Part shown: piece after piece, positions 11,901 to 24,202 of the stretch
How positions within the stretch are numbered: position 1 is the first letter of the stretch
How the letters are laid out: every line of letters starts with the position of its first letter
Source: Varroa destructor
Lineage: Eukaryota > Arthropoda > Arachnida > Mesostigmata > Varroidae
NCBI RefSeq assembly: GCF_002443255.2
Contig: NW_019211457.1
Location: forward strand, 38,477,126 to 38,541,125
Direction: 5' to 3'
Length of the DNA: 64,000 nucleotides
Position numbers and translations under genes: made by a program
Notes under the pieces: generated by a model
Told to the model about the DNA's origin: nothing
Seen by the model: the letters and a program-made list of their open reading frames with translations, nothing else
The model's database searches: none

Positions 11901-12565
11901 TCACTGCAGACAATGCGCGGAATTAAAGCCCTCTCGTTTGCGACACAAGAAGCCTATGCCTATTGAATCGTCACTGCTTAAGGCTCACGAAGGTCAAGCG
12001 GACAATTGCAGCAAGGAAATTAGTACTCTAAGCGCATAAATATATCGTACCGCATATCCTAGCCGTTAATAGTAAGGGTAACACAGTTACGTTTTCCGGT
12101 CATGCCTATTACAATAGTAAACATTATAGCTTGTCTACGTGGATAATATTCGAATTGTTTGATCTTGTTCGATCCCTCAAACAACGGTGAAGTTTGAGGC
12201 CTATTTGCATTCATATGTTGCTCACGCGAAAATCGAATATGCTTTAGAAGGAAGCACAATTCCCTGGACGTGAGTCGAACGGCTCGACCCACGATTAAAT
12301 GCAGTCCGCCTGGGTACCATTCGGGGTCGAGCTTCCAATTACATGATGTTCCATAAGATAATTTTTAAGAAAATTCCTTAAGAAAATTAAGTAAAGCTCT
12401 AATTCAACATCGTGGTAAATCCGTTTAGGTCAGATCGCGACATCTATAGAGTCGCATAGTGTTGGCCCGTAGAATGGTAGATATTTTGTCTACAATTTAG
12501 AACTAGGTGCATAAGTAATCTGTATTGTAAGAGTTTGCCTTGAAGCCAAAATATGGCTGTTACTG

Positions 12566-12584
12566 TTTTTTTTTTTTTTTTTTT
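12566..12584. repeat. Poly-T run
   Basis: About 19 consecutive T residues. This could be the tail of a reverse-transcribed element inserted in antisense, but no element body is recognisable beside it. Confidence 0.7.
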
Positions 12585-12779
12585 GGTATTTTTAGTATCG
12601 TTGCTCGAATACATGTATTTGAAGCTCTTCCCACTGTATTAAGGCAATAATCGTATTAATTGTAGATAGATAGCCTAACTATAATTTTATACTATATTAT
12701 GATGAAGCCCATGTAAGTAGCAAAATGTACGCCATTTTCATTCGGGTTATTTCGACAACAGCAAACGAAAAATAGAGCT

Positions 12780-13960
12780 GCTATTGTATAGAATGACATT
12801 AGACGGGAGCTGCGACGCACGAATGGTTGTTGAACGCCCCACCGCCCCCTGTCACCCCAACCTTGTCATGAGCCGCCCTTGGCAGCGTGCCATTCCTTTA
12901 GGGTCACCCCGAACAAGCTGCGGACCGAACGAACGAGTGCCGGAACTCCAAATCGCGTGGGTTTCTATGACAGAGGCGCTGTGCGACAGCGAATATAATT
13001 GCGTAGCTCAATAGGGCTGCCATGTCGTCCTGCAACATATTGCCTATTGGGCATTTCGACTCCGCTTTCGTGCCTTCGTTGATGCGCCATGCCTTCACGA
13101 TCCGCTTGTGCAGGCCGAAGCCGCACAACGTGCGGTAGACCTTATGGCAAAATAGGCTCCCTTTCAGTTTGCAGTCCGAGAGCCTTGGGGGGCGAGCGGA
13201 CCGAGGAGGTCACAAGGTCGCAAGCGGTGTCATCATGTAGATCACGTTTCGTCTTCGTCATGTCCACTCCGTAGATAAACTATACGTTCGTTATAGTCAG
13301 TGCCACAACCACTAGCGACACTGACTCCATCGGCAGGCTGTAAACACACGGCCAAATACTCTTTGCCGCTCTCCACGTCTGTTCCAGCTGTCGGCATCGC
13401 ACTAACGACAACTGTAGCTAACGGCGACACTATCAAGGGCCAGGCCGATAACGTTTCAGCAACTACTACGCGCTAAAGCGAGCCGGGGGGGCAAGCAAGC
13501 GATGCCTGCCGTATATGCTCCGCGGCCATGTCGTTCTGTTGTTTAGCCGTAGCGGGCAGCTAACGGTCCGTGTCGTAGCGGTATTCGGAGCGAGTTCGGT
13601 TTAGAGAGGGCTGGCGTGGCTAACTAGTTCTGCGTACACGAATTCGAAGTGACGATTCACTGTGACAGCAGCAGTAACAATAAAGCGGTAGGATGATATC
13701 GCTCCGCGACGACTCAGCATAGCCCTTTGAAAATTTTGTCGTGGCAGACAGCTGCCGATGGCGGTAATCTCAGTTAGCCTTTATTCGGTTCGTAACTGCT
13801 GTTACCTGCTGGCTTTGCTGCACGAGCGCCAACGGAAACAGCAGCGACAATAAGGCAGAGTTCCCGGGGGGTCGGAATCTTCTGTAGTGCTTAAACGATC
13901 TCTCAGATTGTACATAAAAAGAGCACGAGTGAGCTAATTGCGGTTCCAACAGCCACAAGC
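12780..13960. other. GC- and CpG-richer block
   Basis: By eye this stretch has clearly more G, C and CpG than its AT-rich flanks, and short ORFs stay open on both strands. No ORF has a recognisable domain. Promoter-proximal sequence or a 5' UTR exon of a plus-strand gene is possible, but no TATA or initiator pair stands out. Confidence 0.35.
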
Positions 13961-14741
13961 AGCAGTGGCCAACCAATTACGATCGTTCGAAATTAGAAAG
14001 ATATAGCGGTTACGAAGGGAGCAAGAAACAAAGAACTACTTCAAATTGATCGACAGGTAAATTGCAGTTGAAAAAAAAACTGCCTTCTCACTACGATATT
14101 CAGCACAACTACAACATTATTCATACGCACTCTAGAGCAGTAAGTTGGTACTGTTATAGTCCTTACGATCGTGCAGGTAGGCATTTAATTAATTGACCTC
14201 GATATTAAACGTGGGGGGAGGCGAGGCAGTCATTGTTCACTTAAAAAGCATGCATTTTTCGTGGGAACTTGTCGAAGTTATATATTCTACTGTACGGGAT
14301 ATTCTGTAGATCTCTGTAGGGTTTAATCAATTGTCATATCGAATAGCACTGCAGAAGTACTAATGGCAATGATGCCAGGCTTACGACCTGTGTCCTATCG
14401 TTGTATCGTTTGGACCAGTCAAGATTAGAATTGCTACAGACGCTGCTATACAGTTATCGTTGCAGAAAGGCTATCGACGCTGTTTGTGTTCATTACATTT
14501 GCCTTTCGATATGTCTCTTATAATTCCCGACCCGGACGGGATTCTCCGGGGAAATTCATAACCGCTTAAGTTGCTAAGCGCATCAATGACTCATTTCCTC
14601 AAGCCGCAGTTCCATATTCGCGATGCAATAACCCTGTTTATCTTAGAACACTGAAGGATGACGTTTGTAAAAGCCGTCCTGCTAGATTTCATTTCATTCG
14701 ACGAAGATTTAGTTCCAATTTGAAAAGCTTCACTATATATA

Positions 14742-14841
14742 NNNNNNNNNNNNNNNNNNNNNNNNNNNNNNNNNNNNNNNNNNNNNNNNNNNNNNNNNNN
14801 NNNNNNNNNNNNNNNNNNNNNNNNNNNNNNNNNNNNNNNNN
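14742..14841. other. Assembly gap of 100 N
   Basis: Exactly 100 N, flanked by TATATA on both sides. The gap sits inside a (TA)n microsatellite that the assembly could not resolve, so its true length is unknown. Confidence 0.98.
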
Positions 14842-14906
14842 TATATACAATGTATATATATATATATATATATATATAATGTATATATATATATACAATG
14901 TATATA
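14842..14906. repeat. (TA)n microsatellite with TACAATG interruptions
   Basis: TA dinucleotides are interrupted by ACAATG/ATAATG units, directly abutting the gap. It continues the TATATA seen before the gap. Confidence 0.9.
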
Positions 14907-15357
14907 TTTTTTTATATAGAAAATTTTTTTATTCATTTGTTATTGTTTCGGCTATTTGATCAGCGGAGTGTTACGCTGTGCGCATCATCCATGGGTAATT
15001 GAACATTATAGCAAACGCTTATATGATATGGCGGTAATCCCATAAAAGTTAACACCACAACCCCATCATAATGATGAACCGACAAAGTATGGGGTCAATA
15101 ACCAGACCCACTGGCATGTGGCCAAACCTATCGTTTTGCTGCTAGCGTATCAAAGTCTGAAGCTTTGTCCTTGCCAGATATCGCCTCGATATCAGCACGC
15201 TTAGATAAAATGTGGTCATAATGGGCGCTAAGAAATAATCAAAACCACTAGCCTACGTATTTGAAAATACTAATAAGTACAAGTTACCAATTAGCGTTCC
15301 CAAGCATAACATAGAAATTCCATTTTCAAAGGCAAATTATGTAAACACTATCGTACG

Positions 15358-15358
<1 letters not shown>

Positions 15359-15399
<41 letters not shown>
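15359..15399. repeat. (AT)n microsatellite
   Basis: About 20 AT units with one ACAT interruption. Confidence 0.9.
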
Positions 15400-17163
15400 A
15401 TTACCATAACCGTTGCATCGCTTTAAGGAAATAGGGTTCTATAACGTCGAACAATTGTTCCCTGTCATGTTATTAAACGCGACACTCAGCATCATAATAG
15501 CTACTTAAGCTAGATTAATCGTCCTCAGAATAAAATAAAAGAGAGCGTTTGGATCAGCGCGTAGGGGTGATTTTGTTCAGGGGATTCAAGTGTCTTCCTT
15601 CACAACCCCAGGATTTTTAAGGTCTTCGTACACGTTTTATATAAATATAATGTATGGATATTTAAATGTGTTCATCACGAAGTTCACTATACGATTCACA
15701 TATTCTCGGCAGAAAACATCTATTTATAGATTGTGACAAAACGATCTTCCAGTTCCCCATCTAACTCGTCTAAACAAGTGGAGCAACGACCCCCAAAGAC
15801 ACCCTTTTGTAGTATCATTCAAATATATACAGAAACAGAATTTTTATTATAATTCTTTAGCTTCGTTAACGGCGCCTCAAGGCCATTGACGATATAAACG
15901 CCGCTGATTACATTTTCACCTATTTCTATTTTTATTTTTAAGTTTGCGTTGTATTTTCGAAATTTCGCGGGAGTACAGTGCAATGCCATGAAATGTACGA
16001 AATTCGGAAAGATATCCGAGTGAGGGTAGAGTTTATAGCTAAGGGGTACTGTTGTCTACGTAATGAGAAGTCCTTCAAAGCCATTGGAAAGGACGGCTGT
16101 CATGAAATATATGTGGCGATTCCCAAGTAGCTATGTATAAGGGCAAGTAGCTGTGTTGGAAGTGAATGAATGACTCTCGCTAATGCTAAAAATAAGTGTG
16201 GGTATGGGTTGGGTCTAATATTCATCAGTAATCTTTGTTATGATCAGGTTTTAAGTAAGTTGATCTCATCGTGCACTGATATTACGAAAGCTTTGGCGCT
16301 AACAAAACACAATTATAGACATCTCCATGCAATGTTTATATATGCATCATGAGGTTTCCAAAAAAATTCAGGAAGCTATAGCCAACGGACTTTTAAGCAT
16401 ACCCGCTGCTTGTCTTATTTTGCCTCGAAGTCGATCTAGCTTTGACCGACGAAGCTTTGTCTTATATCAGTATGTGGCTATTTAAGCAAAATTTATTTGT
16501 GCGACGCGAGGTTACAAGCGTAAACGACGTTCCCACACTTTTCCGCGCACAAATCGTGTCACCCATAGCATCATTATCGCGAAGTTGTTACAATCTACGA
16601 CCATAACTTTTTTCATTTCATTGAAGCCCGAGAATTCATGAGAACCCGATCGACTGAGGGTCCATCAAATCATGATTGCTACTGATGATGGTGGAGTCCA
16701 ATGAGCACTTTTTCCTATTGTTGATGAGGTCGAGCATTCATTTTGCTTCTCGCCACGCAAGGGAAAATCGATGGACCTAGCACAGTACTATACCAAAATA
16801 AATGGGCTCGAATTCCAAATTTTCCGAATCAAATTGTTACCAATACTATATGATGTACTATTTCGAGCATAAGCTCGTCAATGTTACGAGTGGAACTACC
16901 GTCAAGACAAAGCTTTATATTGGCTTTACCGTTATGTAATCGACCGCTACTGGTGCTGCGGAAAAAACAATGAAGTTACCATTTTTTACCTTATACAACA
17001 AGTGAACCTTGTCTTTCGGGGATCAATAGACGCTTACCGCACGCAATTTTCGTACCGTGTGATGGTGCTAGATCATGTCAGCTATGTATATATATATGCA
17101 TGCATGTACACAGATAAATCTAGAAGGAAACGATTCAAAGCGTAGCCGTATAAGTTCCTTTAC

Positions 17164-17328
17164 CATATCATGATGTGTGTGCTGCGTAAAAGGTGGATCC
17201 ATAGTTCCCGCGGAAGGCCTACAACCGCGATACGAATACGACCTTTGTTCATCCTGTTTAGGTTGACTGATGTTTTGAAAAGCGCTTGTACTGAACAATT
17301 GATACTGATTAGAAGGGAAAAAGGATTC
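17164..17328 (-). CDS. Isolated candidate exon, unknown protein
   Basis: On the minus strand a 55-codon open stretch runs from an acceptor (cgtcaactacag) to a donor (ATG|gtaaag), phase 0 at both ends, inside a 123-codon open frame. The peptide is polar, with SQPKQDEQRSYSYRG and TMDPPFTQHTHHDM. I do not recognise it, and no phase-compatible neighbour exon was found. It may be an exon of an unseen minus-strand gene or a chance ORF. Confidence 0.2.
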
Positions 17329-18421
17329 CTGTAGTTGACGCAATGGAAACAATGTTGTAAGTTGAAAAGCAACAACTTCAAGGAACAAGGAAGATAACAT
17401 CGACTTCCATGATCGTTTACCACTCACACCAATATTCATGTGTAATGAATGAAAGACACCTAAACATGATAATAAAGTTCAACACTTTCAGGGAATCGAA
17501 TATGTCGGATCCATTCTTTGTTAAGATTTTGTACGTTTTTCATGGCGTAGGCGTATTTTATAGCTCACAGAGTGAGTGTTTTTTAGCTATTGATCATAGA
17601 GGTAAAACCCTACGTCATTATACAGTTAGAGGACCAACCTATTGTAGCTATATATTGCTGATGCCTTATACGTTCCACTAGCGCTGCCCCATTTCTTTTT
17701 CACGTTCAAGTTATTCTCGTGTTTTCCTGATCTGTCTGATAACTATGTATGACATATGTCATTATGCATGCCTCGGATTGAGTTTGGGTACTGAGGCGTA
17801 TTTCTGAGACCTGGCTTTCGACTGTAGATGTATACGTGGTTCAAAGATCTTAAAGTTGTTAGGCAATCGGGTTTTTGGCGATTGTCGCATGTTTGCTAAT
17901 CAGTGTTGACGAGCGAACAAATGACGGGCTAGTCAAGTGATTTCTATAGTGGTTTTAGTTAGCAGCATCGTCGTCTAGATAGCAGGCCTTAGATATAAGA
18001 TCGCTTTCAAGACAGTTTGTCCGTTTAAACGAATCCGGAACGGCATCGTACGGAATCAGCCACAGTCCTCGAGTCAAACGGAGATGCACCGAATGATCAC
18101 GTAAGCTTTGTCACTTTAACGACCTGCTTGGCGTCTGTGATGTGTCTGTCAGTGTATTGGCTTTATAAATATAATACTCTTACAAAATGCGTGGTCACGC
18201 GTGGAAGCGCAGCGAATCACTCTACGAGTGACTCGGGAAATCTTCACAAATACACTGAACATAAATACATGGAACAATAGTTTATTTACTCAAATTGTTT
18301 TCGAAAGTTCCTAAGTAGCTCTTTTTTTTTCTTTGTTTTATATTCCCTAAGAAATCATGTCGATAATAGCTAAATTGTAATTAGTTGAAAGAAAATTTTC
18401 TACCTCCTACCTAGATGTTGC

Positions 18422-18441
18422 ATATATATATATATATATAC
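18422..18441. repeat. (AT)n microsatellite
   Basis: Ten TA units followed by CACACA. Confidence 0.85.
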
Positions 18442-20009
18442 ACACATGTTTCATTACTGGTTTAGTACGGAAAGAACTCAAATGTAGCTATCAAAAACAG
18501 TCTACGATGAAAGGATCTCCAGATGATCTTATCTGAATATAAATTAGAAGACAACAAAAATTTGAGTTAGGCTTATTACAGGAAAAAGTGAGTGAAACCA
18601 TTTTTGGCATAGAACAAACACGTTATTGACCTCCTTTCCATAAAAAAAGAAAAGTTTGTGCCAGAACTTAAAAAATACTCCCAATTCACTCCCAGCACTG
18701 ATAATCGAAGTGCACTAGTAGATGCCGCGTCCTGAGCTTGTCATACAGCTATTTCTATAACTGCTTTGTATTATAGACTAAGATAAGATTAACAAGAAAA
18801 AAAGATCCATACCTGAAAAGCATGTTTTCGTTTAACAGATTTTAGCGGAATTCATTACAGGCGTGCAGGCCATATGCGAATAGATTTTGATAGCCGGAAG
18901 AGACTATAAATCGTCTACTCAATAAGGGATGAACGCACAACAGATGTAAATATTTTGATGGAAAATGTTATCATAACAGGAAAACAGAGTGGAGCTAACA
19001 GAGAAAAGCGTATCGATACATTTGTGGGTACCGAAGGCAAGCGTACCCTTTTCCTAGGACATTTGCAGCAAGACAGCCTGATAGGTGAGCTCCTTTACAA
19101 GTACAAGTACACAATGCTTGTCGGTAACATGTATTCGGCGTTTTTGCGGAAGTCCCAATGCAGCTTTCAAATTAATTGAGTTATGCATATGCACGTAATC
19201 AAGCAGAGACTCGTGCGTACAGACAAGTCTGGCACGTACAACGTCCTTTCTAGACACCTGCCGCCAGCGTCGTGCACGAGGAGGTTGCTAGAAGTAGACG
19301 CTTTTCTCTATTCAATGCAATCTATGTAACAGGGTGTATGGCTGAATACATATGTTATGTGTGAGTTAGTTGTTTGTGCGGAGTGCGTTGGCAAGGGTCC
19401 CATTAGGAGATATCAGGCATGAACTAATACTTCGTCCAATTATAGAGTAAATCGTATATGAAGGAGCAGTAGCGTTTAAGTAGGAAAAAAAAAGCGTCCT
19501 CGGCCATAAACGTTTGTGTTTATACTGGAATCATAGTTTCAATCTCAAGCGAGCATTCGCGCACTATGAAATCAATGAAGTTTTTCAAAAGTGAGTATAC
19601 AGTTGATTGAATCATATATATAAATTGACAAATGAGCGACAATGAATACGACCAGTTTTGCTTACACGTTTTCGCTGTTAGCTCTCGAGCAATAGGTTTA
19701 CATGTGTCTTTCTTTTTTTAATAGAACTATACAGAAAAAAGCCTTCCGTAAAGATCTTTGCTGCAGGCCAACAGATTAGGTAGCTGCCTTCCCAAAAAGC
19801 TGCCTAATAAACCGAGGACAGATACCAAGACAAATCTTGGGCGAACAGTGATGGAACAGATAAAAAAAGCCCGACGATATCGCTGTCGAGACAGACAAGT
19901 CAAACCTACCGACTTGAAGAATACTGCACTTCCAAAGGATGTTTGCTTAATAAGAGCAAATGTTAAAGATTTGCTTGTCCTTTTTTAAGGCGGGCCTGTT
20001 TAATAGAAG

Positions 20010-20038
20010 TTCCTTAACAAGCAATGTTTGTTAAGGAA
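20010..20038. repeat. Short perfect hairpin
   Basis: TTCCTTAACAA (20010-20020) and its exact reverse complement (20028-20038) flank a 7-base loop. It is small and could arise by chance in this base composition. Confidence 0.6.
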
Positions 20039-21175
20039 AATGATTTAGAGTTGATCCACTTGTAGATGCACTATTATTATGACGGTTGATACATATTTAA
20101 GTTAAACGGAAATGATGGTATTTACCGAGATTTTAGTTATAAGCGTTCTCGTGAAGCAGATCACTGACGGATTGATTTTCTATTGATATAGTTTGCAATA
20201 TACGAAATATGTGTTTAGGAAAAACATTATACAATAAATAACTAACCAAGTTTCCTGGCTAGACTGAATAAGCTGCACGCGTCAGATAAGATGCATATAT
20301 ATGTGAGCTCCTATATACGGTAGTTGCTAGTTAATACTAAGCTAATAATAATAGTTAATAGATGCCAAACATCAGTACTTCAAGCAACTCAGGAAGAATG
20401 AACAAATACACACTCAAAGATATTTTATGGTGTATTCTCTTTGAGAGATCACGTAACTGGCAAAGCAATTGCTCCATAGGAGATCGATATCAACTGGCGA
20501 CCTTTCCGGTGGCGTTCTTCGAACTGTAAGCGTATTAAGTTAATTGCATAAGTTATAGTGGCTGTTCAATGTCACTATCTGTAAGCATTACCAAGGCGAG
20601 CAACGAGGCGTATGCGGGCTACCAACACCTTGTGGCCATTATCGAACTTTATGCTATTACAGCATCTTCATCGAAAAATGGCTTCGTAAGCTATCTTGTA
20701 ACAGCCGTCTAATGTGAGTTTCTCGTTTACTTAGATGTAAGTTTGGCTTGTACAGGTCAGACAACCTGTAATTATACTTAGCGAGAGGCCGTGGACCGAA
20801 GAGGCAAAAGGTGATTTCATACAAATACATACGGTGACCGTTTTTGTAATTTCAGCGCACCTTATTATACTCGACTGATTGGCTTTGTGCGTTTCGCTTC
20901 TGGTTCAGTTCTAGAATTAACTTTTGATAACTTCCGTAATTCACACTTGAAGTTATGTGCTCCTCGCCGTATGACTTTCCCTGCGCTCCTTACCTGCTCA
21001 CAGTGATCAGTTTGCTTGCAATATGAGGATGTATTTACCTTAATTCTGAACGAGAAGCTTTATCTTGCTGATATATGCCGAAATTATACGATGCATCGAA
21101 GAAAAAGCAATGCACACATGATTAATTGTGCATTTGTTGATTATTTGCTTTTTTATTATTTTACTTAAAATGCAG

Positions 21176-21522
21176 TACCGCCTTCGTCTCGTGATTTTGC
21201 GCAGAACCCCGAAGAGAATCGCTTAAACGAGCCAGTCGATGTCAATACGTTGGCTGTGGCTTCCGTCAGCGGCTATCGAGGACGGTCATCATCTTGCACT
21301 CGTCGCGAAATGCCCAAGGCTGTAACAGTCATTCGATCGTCCAGCGATATCTCGCTGGCGTCTACCGTCGCCTTAGATGATTCCATCCATACTGCCGTTA
21401 CCTCAGCTCAGTCCGACCTCGCAGCTGCGGCGGCAAGACAGCTTGAGATTGACGAGATGCGCAATTTCGTTCGTAAACAGAAAACTAAATTACCTGTACT
21501 TATGGATAGCTTTATGGATTTT
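21176..21522 (+). CDS. Unrecognised gene, exon a
   Basis: The acceptor follows a T-rich tract (ttttacttaaaatgcag) and the donor TTT|gtaagt is near consensus. The 347 bases enter in phase 1 and leave in phase 0. Reading past the donor gives only six more codons before a stop, which supports the splice. Confidence 0.6.
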
Positions 21523-22486
21523 GTAAGTCAACTAAAAGACTAAGAGTACATGTATATCTATCGTCAGTATTCTGCCCTTTGGTTTAGAGTAGATCACCGG
21601 GAATAGCAATGCTCTTAGTTGAACCTGTTTATCCAACCTAAATCGTAAGAGAAATGGCTGTTATATTATACGGTTTTTAGGTAGTTACACTCGCCGCAAT
21701 CATTCGTGGACCGTACTCCAAATCCATGCGTGTCACCACCGCGGTCAGCCGTCTCAGATCATAAAATTAATATGAACATTGAGTACGTTTAGAAAGTGCT
21801 CCGTTCCATACGCTTTTCATTTCATTCTTTATCTACCCTGTATCTGTCATATCTGTGGAGATCATAGGTTGGTCACCAAATCGTTGCCGTAATGAACACG
21901 ATAGCAAGTTACAAAGAGATCACCGAGGGGGCACGAGTTTCGCGCGCTGATGAGAAACGAATGAAGCTTGAGCATACCTTCTCTTTAAAGGTCAGATTCA
22001 ATATCCTGCCAGAGCTCCAGGACGTCGGAAAGCTCATTAACAGCTATAGGTAAATACGGCGATTGGAAAACAATGAGCGGTGTTACACGCTGTGGGTGGA
22101 ATTTGTCCAAGAAATAAGCTGTTAATATAACAATAACTGCGGTAAGCTTGTGAAACGCGTTCAATTTTTAGCTTACAGATAATAGAATATTGACTGATCA
22201 ATAGTTTGCTATCGCCTATTTCAGCCATGAAAGCGATCCGGACAAACGGAAACTCCTCTGCCGGAGGACCAAGGAGACGCTCGACCGCATCTATAAAATG
22301 ATCGCTTACCTTATGGATGGGGACTGCTTGCTAGAAAATTTTGCCAAATGCCACTCCAAGTCATATTCGAACCCGAGCAGGGGAAGTTACATAGATCACC
22401 AAATACAGATTCGCCATTGTTTGCTTAGCTACGGCAGGATTCACCGAGAAGCCGAAGATATGTACCGAGTGATGAAATTTAGCTAA
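21176..22486 (+). CDS. Unrecognised helical protein, 3' end of gene (partial)
   Basis: Three exons (21176-21522, 21991-22049, 22225-22486) fit in phase and give about 222 residues. The first third is Ser/Ala-rich and low in complexity, with SSSDISLAST and SDLAAAAARQ. From about residue 95 onward the sequence is dense, charged and amphipathic, for example LPVLMDSFMDF, LPELQDVGKLIN and RRTKETLDRIYKMIAYLMDG, so a mostly helical domain is likely. I do not recognise the family. The frame enters one base into a codon, so upstream exons are missing. The last exon reads to a TAA at 22484-22486 with an AATAAA 25 bases later. It could instead splice earlier at a weak donor and continue toward the P-loop exons near 29.5 kb, so one long gene with the AK-like locus cannot be excluded. 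Confidence 0.55.
21991..22049 (+). CDS. Unrecognised gene, exon b
   Basis: The acceptor is accttctctttaaag and the donor is TATAG|gtaaat. It encodes VRFNILPELQDVGKLINSY, phase 0 to 2. An ATG in the same frame at 21893 lies before the acceptor, but the pyrimidine tract argues for splicing here. Confidence 0.55.
22225..22486 (+). CDS. Unrecognised gene, exon c (probably terminal)
   Basis: The acceptor is atcgcctatttcag, and the first base completes a Ser codon. The domain-like part runs to AKCHSKSYSNPS. The final 35 residues before TAA look less constrained, so an alternative 5' splice site inside the exon is possible. Confidence 0.5.
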
Positions 22487-22510
22487 TAGCTCAACTTAAA
22501 GTTAAGCTCT

Positions 22511-22516
22511 AATAAA
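22511..22516 (+). terminator. Candidate polyadenylation signal
   Basis: AATAAA lies 25 bases after the TAA at 22484-22486. The 3' UTR would be unusually short. Confidence 0.3.
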
Positions 22517-24171
22517 CATTATCATAAACTCATTATACTCTACGGTCGCCACTTCGCAGCAACTGTGTCTATTTGACCACATATGAACCCGTTGCCGGCT
22601 CAACCTATTAGTTTTCTTCGTGCCCGCTACCTACATATACGTAATATCTCACGCCCATTTGAAATCCGCTCAAAATCTTTCAGTTAACTTTGGGAGGCAA
22701 ACTCACTCGAAGACAAGGCACGGTGGCTTGCTATTTGTTCTTGCTTGGGCATTGTTTCGACTGTGAGTCATCCTGCATTCGTCTTTTGAAGAACGTTTCG
22801 TCTACGTATACACCCCGCCATCCCTTATTACGCTTCTTGATAAGTATTCCTGCTTGCGGTAGAACTCGTCAAACGTTCTCTCTTACAATGCGTACTGACT
22901 AGTTACTAGAGGCTAGTTTTTATTTACTCATACAGGACACAAGAACATGATATAATGGCGCATATGGTAGATCATGTTTTGTGGCCGTAGGGAGGATTGT
23001 CTATTTGAAAAACGTTCGGTTAGGGACGACGCTTGAAGGAGACAAAGTAATTTCCAGTTGGCGGAGACAACGATCGAAAGAGGGCTGTCTATGTAAATTA
23101 TGTTGTGTGTCTGTGATTCGAGAACGGCAACAATCGTTACAGGGCTAAATGATTTTTCTGTATAAAGCAACCTCTTAAGGCAATTTATGCAGTGCCAATA
23201 TATTTATCCAGCCCAAGATTGATAAATGGTAACTGCTTGTGAAGTATGATATATCTGAAAATGCTACCCCTCAGACTGGCTATTCAGGCTATTAGAACGC
23301 AAGATCAGCCAGCTTATGTCAACATAGTCTTTATAAACTTGTATATTTCGTTGTTAATGTTGTCGTTGCGGAAAAGCTGTATACGTCCCGGGTACCATAT
23401 ATCCAAAATAAAAACAAGACTCATTGATTAAAAGCGATGCGAAGCATTTAAACGTAAAATTCTAGCCCTTGAAGGAAAAACAATTAATGCAATAATAGGT
23501 GAAGTAGTTTCTATAACAAGTTATAATTGAGGTCGATTAAATGGACGGCAGACAAACAGAAGTTCTACACCATAGTAACATCTAATGAAATTAAGTGGTC
23601 AGCTACTCTCGCGCTCGTCGGCAAAGGATCTATCGCCGTTAGCTACGACCTTCCTAGCTGGTTTGTAGGTAAATAAAGTGCACCTCTACTGCGTAAATCC
23701 ATGTAAAATTCAAGTGCATGATCTAATTAGAAGGCTACAATTAGAAGCTATAGGTTTGAATTTTAATTTGGATACCGGATTGGTCATGAAACCCACATGA
23801 GCTGCTAGGAGGGCCGGCCTGTGTGTCCCGACGTAGGCCTTCGTGGTGTATATTTTCTGTATTCTAGTCCCGTCTCCTTACCTGCTTTTCGATCGGATCG
23901 CTCACTCTGAAAACATAAACATGTGTTCCGAGTTCGAACGGTACCAAGCACGCCTCTAAACTAGAAAAATAGAATAGGCATATATTCGTTAGGATGCGTT
24001 TGTCTACGGGTGCGTGCGTTCGGCAATGCCTAGCACGGCCAAAGTCGTACACTTGGAAATCTGTAAACAGAACAGTACACAGCGGCCATGTTTTACATTA
24101 TGAAACTAATACAGTTTAGCTTAAGATAAGAAACAACTGTGAAGTAATCTATGAAGTTTTGAATCCTTGCA

Positions 24172-24202
24172 TTCACTTAATCTGTGTACTAGATTAAGTG
24201 AA
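24172..24202. repeat. Short perfect hairpin
   Basis: TTCACTTAATCT and its exact reverse complement flank the 7-base loop GTGTACT. Confidence 0.7.

Larger units (their letters stand above)
8980..21175. other. Gene-poor interval
   Basis: About 12 kb separates the Ig receptor from the next supported exon. I see no domain-bearing ORF. It holds microsatellites, an assembly gap at 14742-14841, a GC-richer block at about 12.8-13.9 kb and one isolated minus-strand exon candidate at 17164-17328. Upstream exons or the promoter of the 21.2-kb gene may lie here undetected. Confidence 0.55.

Noticed and set aside
12230..12300. GTTCGACTC-like string suggesting a minus-strand tRNA T-arm
   Set aside because: The flanking bases do not pair as a T-stem, and no acceptor stem or anticodon arm can be drawn.
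15940..17080. Possible decayed DNA transposon
   Set aside because: I looked for a mariner- or hAT-like transposase signature and for terminal inverted repeats and found neither.
23920..23950. GAGTTCGAAC string resembling a tRNA T-loop
   Set aside because: The stem bases on either side are not complementary beyond three pairs, and no cloverleaf is found.
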